DNA from: CAJKWP01 sp964554475
Lineage (GTDB): Bacteria; Bacillota; Clostridia; Christensenellales; UBA1242
Assembly (NCBI GenBank): GCA_964554475.1
Contig: CAZKOT010000003.1
Span: forward strand, 1-53,613
Reading direction: 5' to 3'
DNA: 53,613 nucleotides
The stretch's first letter is position 1. Each line of letters starts with the position of its first letter. The translations under genes were made by a program, and so were the position numbers. The notes below the pieces were generated by a model. It was not told where the DNA came from and did not search any database. It worked only from the letters and a program-made list of their open reading frames with translations. Shown one piece after another: positions 50,838 through 53,613 of the stretch.

Positions 50838-53465
50838 TTAATTGATTCTAATATTTTGATAAACTTCCAAAATATCCCCTTCTTTAAGATTATTGAAATC
50901 TTTTAATTTAATACCGCACTCAAAGCCATGATTAACTTCAGATTTGTCATCCTTTTGAATTTTTAAAGCCTCAATTGTAGTATCAATAATTTCTTCATTA
51001 CCGCGAAGAACTCTAACTCCTCCATGCCTTATTACTTTACCGTCTAAAACATAACTACCTGCAATAACGCCTGATGAAGAAAGTTTGAAAACAACTCTCA
51101 CTTCTGCATGACCGATAACCTGTTTTTCAAATTTAGCAGTTACCATGCCAGTAATTGCCTTGGTAATATCATCAACGACTTCATAAATGATTTTATATTC
51201 TTTTAATTCAACACCCAATTTTTCAGCCATAGCTTTAATTTTTGACATGACTTTAAGATTAAAATTAATTACTATTGATTTTGATGTTTTTGCTAAAATT
51301 AAATCAGATTCGGTAACAGGGCCAGTGGCGCTATGAACACAGTTCACTTTTACTTCTTCATTTGCAATAACTGTTAACGATTGTTTAAGTGCTTCAACAG
51401 AACCTTGCAAATCAGCTTTAATTATAATGTTTAAAGTTTTAAATTTTCCTTCATTAACTTTACTCATAAACTCTTCAAGTGTAACTCCTGAAGTTGTATC
51501 CGCTTTTTCGATTTTAATTTTTGTTTTTCTCTCCTGGATAACTTGTTTTGATAGTTTGTTACTAACAACAACCACTTGGTCTCCAGATTGTGGAACGTCT
51601 TCAAAACCTAAAACACTAACTGGGGTTGAAGGAGTTGCCTCTTTAACGGTATTTCCATTTTCGTCATACATTGCCTTAACTTTACCAAAAATAATCCCAC
51701 AAATAGCATGGTCGCCTACTTTGAGAGTTCCATTTTGTATTAAAAGTGTTGCAACTGGTCCTCGATTTTTGTCAAGTTCTGCTTCAATAACTGTAGCAAC
51801 TGCTCGTCGTTTCGGATTCGCTTTTAATTCTTGCATTTCAGCGACAAGTAAAACTGTATTTAAAAGATTATCAATTCCAACTCCAGTTTTTGCAGAAACT
51901 GGCACTAAAATTGTATCACCGCCCCATTCTTCGGGTAAAACTCCATTTTCGGCAAGTTGTTGCTTAACACGTTCAGGATTTGCGCCCGGTTTGTCCATTT
52001 TGTTAACTGCAACGATCATAGGAACTTCAGCAGCTTTAATATGATTAATTGCTTCAATTGTTTGTGGCATAATACCATCATCGGCAGCAACAACCAAAAT
52101 TGCAATATCTGTTATTTTTGCTCCACGTGCACGCATTGAAGTGAAAGCAGCATGACCCGGGGTGTCTATAAAAGTAATTTTCCCGCCGTTAGCAATAACT
52201 TGATATGCTCCAATTTTTTGAGTTATACCACCTGCTTCACCAGCAACAACATTTGTTTTTCTAATGATGTCAAGAAGTGAGGTTTTACCATGGTCAACAT
52301 GTCCCATAACCGCCACAACTGGTGGTCTTGATTTAAGATTTTTTTCATCATCTTTTTCAACGGAAGCAAATTGAGTTAACTCTTCTTCTGCCGATTTTGA
52401 AAGTTTTTGCTCAAGTTTTATTCCCATTTCACTTGCAATTAATTCTGCTGTTGTAAAATCAATTAAACTGTTTATTGTTGCCATGATTCCAAGAATCATT
52501 AATTTCTTAATTATTTCAGTCACAGGTTTTCCAATTTTTTCCGAAAGTTGTTTTACAGTTAATGTTTCGGTTGTAACGACAGCATTTTCAACTTGAGGAG
52601 CAACAAAAACATCTTCCTTTTTCTTTGATTTAATTAATTTACGTGAACCCATTGTTGTTTCTTCAAAGCCATCGGAATTGTTAATAATAATATTTTTTCT
52701 TGTGAAACCTTTATCTTTTTTTGCTGCTCTATTTTTTTCTTCAACATTTCTTTGAGATTTATTTTTATTTCCAAAAGATCTTTCTGGCTGTGCTAAAACA
52801 CTGCTACTTTCCAAATTAGAAAATACCCTTAAACTATTACCTTTACTTGCAATAAAACTAGAAGCTGGACGTTGTCCAACATTTTTAAACCCATCTTTTT
52901 GAGGAAAAGGTTTTCGATTTGGGTCAAATGGTTTTCGATTTGGGTCAAATGGTTTTCGATTTGGGTCAAATGATTTTTGATTTGAATCAAAAGATTTTCG
53001 ACTAGGATCATATGGTTTACGATTTGGGTCATATGTTCTTTGAGGAAATTGTTTTTGTCCTTGAGGAGTTATGTGATTTTGGTTAAAAATTCGTTGCTGT
53101 GTTCCTCCATCTCGACGAAAAACACCCCCTTGTTGTTGAGTTTTGCTTTGAGTTAAATTGTTCTGTTCAATAGGTTTTTCTTCAGGTAAATCTTTTAATT
53201 CATTTTTATTATCTGATTTTAACTCCACTGGTTCTACTTTTAAAACATCAGATTTAATCTCTTCCGGTTTCGAATTAACTTCAATAACCTCATTTTCTTG
53301 TTTTTCAGAAATTAAAGAGAGTTCTTTTTTTCTAGTATTTAAATCTTTCAAAAATTCTTCAGTTGAAATTTTTGAAGAGCGTAGTTGCCTTAGCAGGTTC
53401 TGAATTGCTCCACCCACTTGAATTTGATGAATTTTTTTTAAGTTTTTTAATCCTTCGTCTGCCAA
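50838..53465 (-). CDS. infB: translation initiation factor IF-2
   Basis: An 875-residue IF-2. The N-terminal 270 residues are low-complexity and charged, with six heptads of the FDPNRKP type around 145-185, then the IF2_N domain (LTVKQLSEKIGKPVTEIIKKLM). The GTPase domain begins near 385 with GHVDHGKTS, DTPGHAAF and NKMDKP, followed by domains II-IV with the C-terminal fMet-tRNA-binding barrel. The start is TTG at 53465, with AAGGAGA 6 bases before it. It follows ylxR/rnpM by 11 bases, the usual nusA-ylxR-infB operon order. Confidence 0.97.
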   Translation of the reverse strand: MADEGLKNLKKIHQIQVGGAIQNLLRQLRSSKISTEEFLKDLNTRKKELSLISEKQENEVIEVNSKPEEIKSDVLKVEPVELKSDNKNELKDLPEEKPIEQNNLTQSKTQQQGGVFRRDGGTQQRIFNQNHITPQGQKQFPQRTYDPNRKPYDPSRKSFDSNQKSFDPNRKPFDPNRKPFDPNRKPFPQKDGFKNVGQRPASSFIASKGNSLRVFSNLESSSVLAQPERSFGNKNKSQRNVEEKNRAAKKDKGFTRKNIIINNSDGFEETTMGSRKLIKSKKKEDVFVAPQVENAVVTTETLTVKQLSEKIGKPVTEIIKKLMILGIMATINSLIDFTTAELIASEMGIKLEQKLSKSAEEELTQFASVEKDDEKNLKSRPPVVAVMGHVDHGKTSLLDIIRKTNVVAGEAGGITQKIGAYQVIANGGKITFIDTPGHAAFTSMRARGAKITDIAILVVAADDGIMPQTIEAINHIKAAEVPMIVAVNKMDKPGANPERVKQQLAENGVLPEEWGGDTILVPVSAKTGVGIDNLLNTVLLVAEMQELKANPKRRAVATVIEAELDKNRGPVATLLIQNGTLKVGDHAICGIIFGKVKAMYDENGNTVKEATPSTPVSVLGFEDVPQSGDQVVVVSNKLSKQVIQERKTKIKIEKADTTSGVTLEEFMSKVNEGKFKTLNIIIKADLQGSVEALKQSLTVIANEEVKVNCVHSATGPVTESDLILAKTSKSIVINFNLKVMSKIKAMAEKLGVELKEYKIIYEVVDDITKAITGMVTAKFEKQVIGHAEVRVVFKLSSSGVIAGSYVLDGKVIRHGGVRVLRGNEEIIDTTIEALKIQKDDKSEVNHGFECGIKLKDFNNLKEGDILEVYQNIRIN
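52910..53036 (-). repeat. six 21-bp tandem repeats inside infB
   Basis: Encodes six copies of the heptad (F/Y)D(P/S)N(R/Q)K(P/S). The three copies nearest the GTPase domain are almost identical in DNA (CGATTTGGGTCAAATGG), the others diverged, which indicates recent local expansion. Confidence 0.9.
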
Positions 53466-53476
53466 ATTTTCTCTCC

Positions 53477-53613
53477 TTAATTTTTTTCACTTAACACTTT
53501 TAAAATTTCTTCATAAATCTCTTCACTAACTTGACATTTAAAAGTTTTATTAAGCATTTTTTGTTTCATTAATTTTTTATGACAATCTTCGCTGTAACAA
53601 ATGTAAGCGCCCC
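53477..53613 (-). CDS. rnpM: YlxR/RnpM family RNA-binding protein, 3' end only
   Basis: Only the last 45 codons lie in the window; the gene continues past its right edge. The translation contains GAYICYSEDCHKKLMKQK, matching the end of the YlxR fold (GRGAYIC...C), followed by a helical tail to a TAA at 53477. YlxR/RnpM binds RNA, including RNase P RNA, and is encoded before infB, as here. Confidence 0.82.
   Translation of the reverse strand, partial: GAYICYSEDCHKKLMKQKMLNKTFKCQVSEEIYEEILKVLSEKN

Noticed and set aside
52910..53036. Regular repeats resembling a CRISPR array
   Set aside because: The units are contiguous 21-bp codon-phase repeats within infB, with no spacers.

Overview
The window is a stretch of very AT-rich bacterial chromosome with densely packed, mostly housekeeping genes. 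The gene content points to a low-GC Bacillota, most likely a Clostridia-like, probably uncultured lineage. Pointers are the sporulation genes (spoIVB, a SpoIIM-like protein, ylbJ), the argR-recN-spoIVB order, dacF-rluB-plsC-S1, lepA-hemW and ylxR-infB-rbfA-nrnA-truB. TGA is used as a stop (lepA, plsX, truB), so the code is standard. TTG and GTG starts are common. A run of 10 Ns at 36689-36698 marks a scaffold join, so this is a draft or metagenome-derived assembly. The exact taxon cannot be fixed from the sequence alone.

Layout. 1-7.3 kb: an SDR reductase, a compositionally odd acetyltransferase, lepA-hemW, glnS and a glycerophosphodiesterase. 7.3-12.5 kb: a DUF4132-like protein, tRNA-Thr(CGT), an S1-domain protein, plsC and rluB. 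12.5-16.4 kb: dacF, a P-loop kinase and two diverged purine nucleoside phosphorylases with a small gene between them. 16.7-22.3 kb: SpoIIM-like, spoIVB, recN, argR and a CorB-like membrane protein. 22.5-28.4 kb: a hypothetical gene and ftsW-murD-mraY-murE with no murF. 28.5-35.9 kb: hypothetical genes, a nucleoside kinase, rnhA, a tandem duplication carrying valS terminators, valS, a small membrane protein and an unusual hairpin cluster. 35.9-39 kb: a degenerate ABC ATPase, rnc, plsX and rpmF. 39-46 kb: ADP-forming acetyl-CoA synthetase beside pta, ylbJ, two hypotheticals and an M50 protease. 46-53.6 kb: a bimodular QueF, efp, an endonuclease-IV-like protein, truB, nrnA, rbfA, infB and the 3' end of ylxR/rnpM.

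Functional picture. The genes cover translation (LepA, GlnRS, ValRS, S1, EF-P, IF2, RbfA, TruB, RluB, L32), peptidoglycan synthesis and trimming, phospholipid entry (PlsX, PlsC), purine salvage, acetate/ATP metabolism (Pta plus ACD), queuosine synthesis and spore formation. Promoters of the TTGACA-N17-TATAAT type are readable at many genes, and several sit so close to the start codon that leaderless mRNAs are likely.

The most unusual items are four. First, a 282-residue QueF whose two halves both look like the short Bacillus-type enzyme but have lost complementary motifs. Second, a cluster of six consecutive hairpins at 34454-34672 bracketed by 45-bp perfect direct repeats. Third, a family of diverged repeat elements sitting directly after stop codons. 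Fourth, an ABC ATPase lacking most catalytic motifs.
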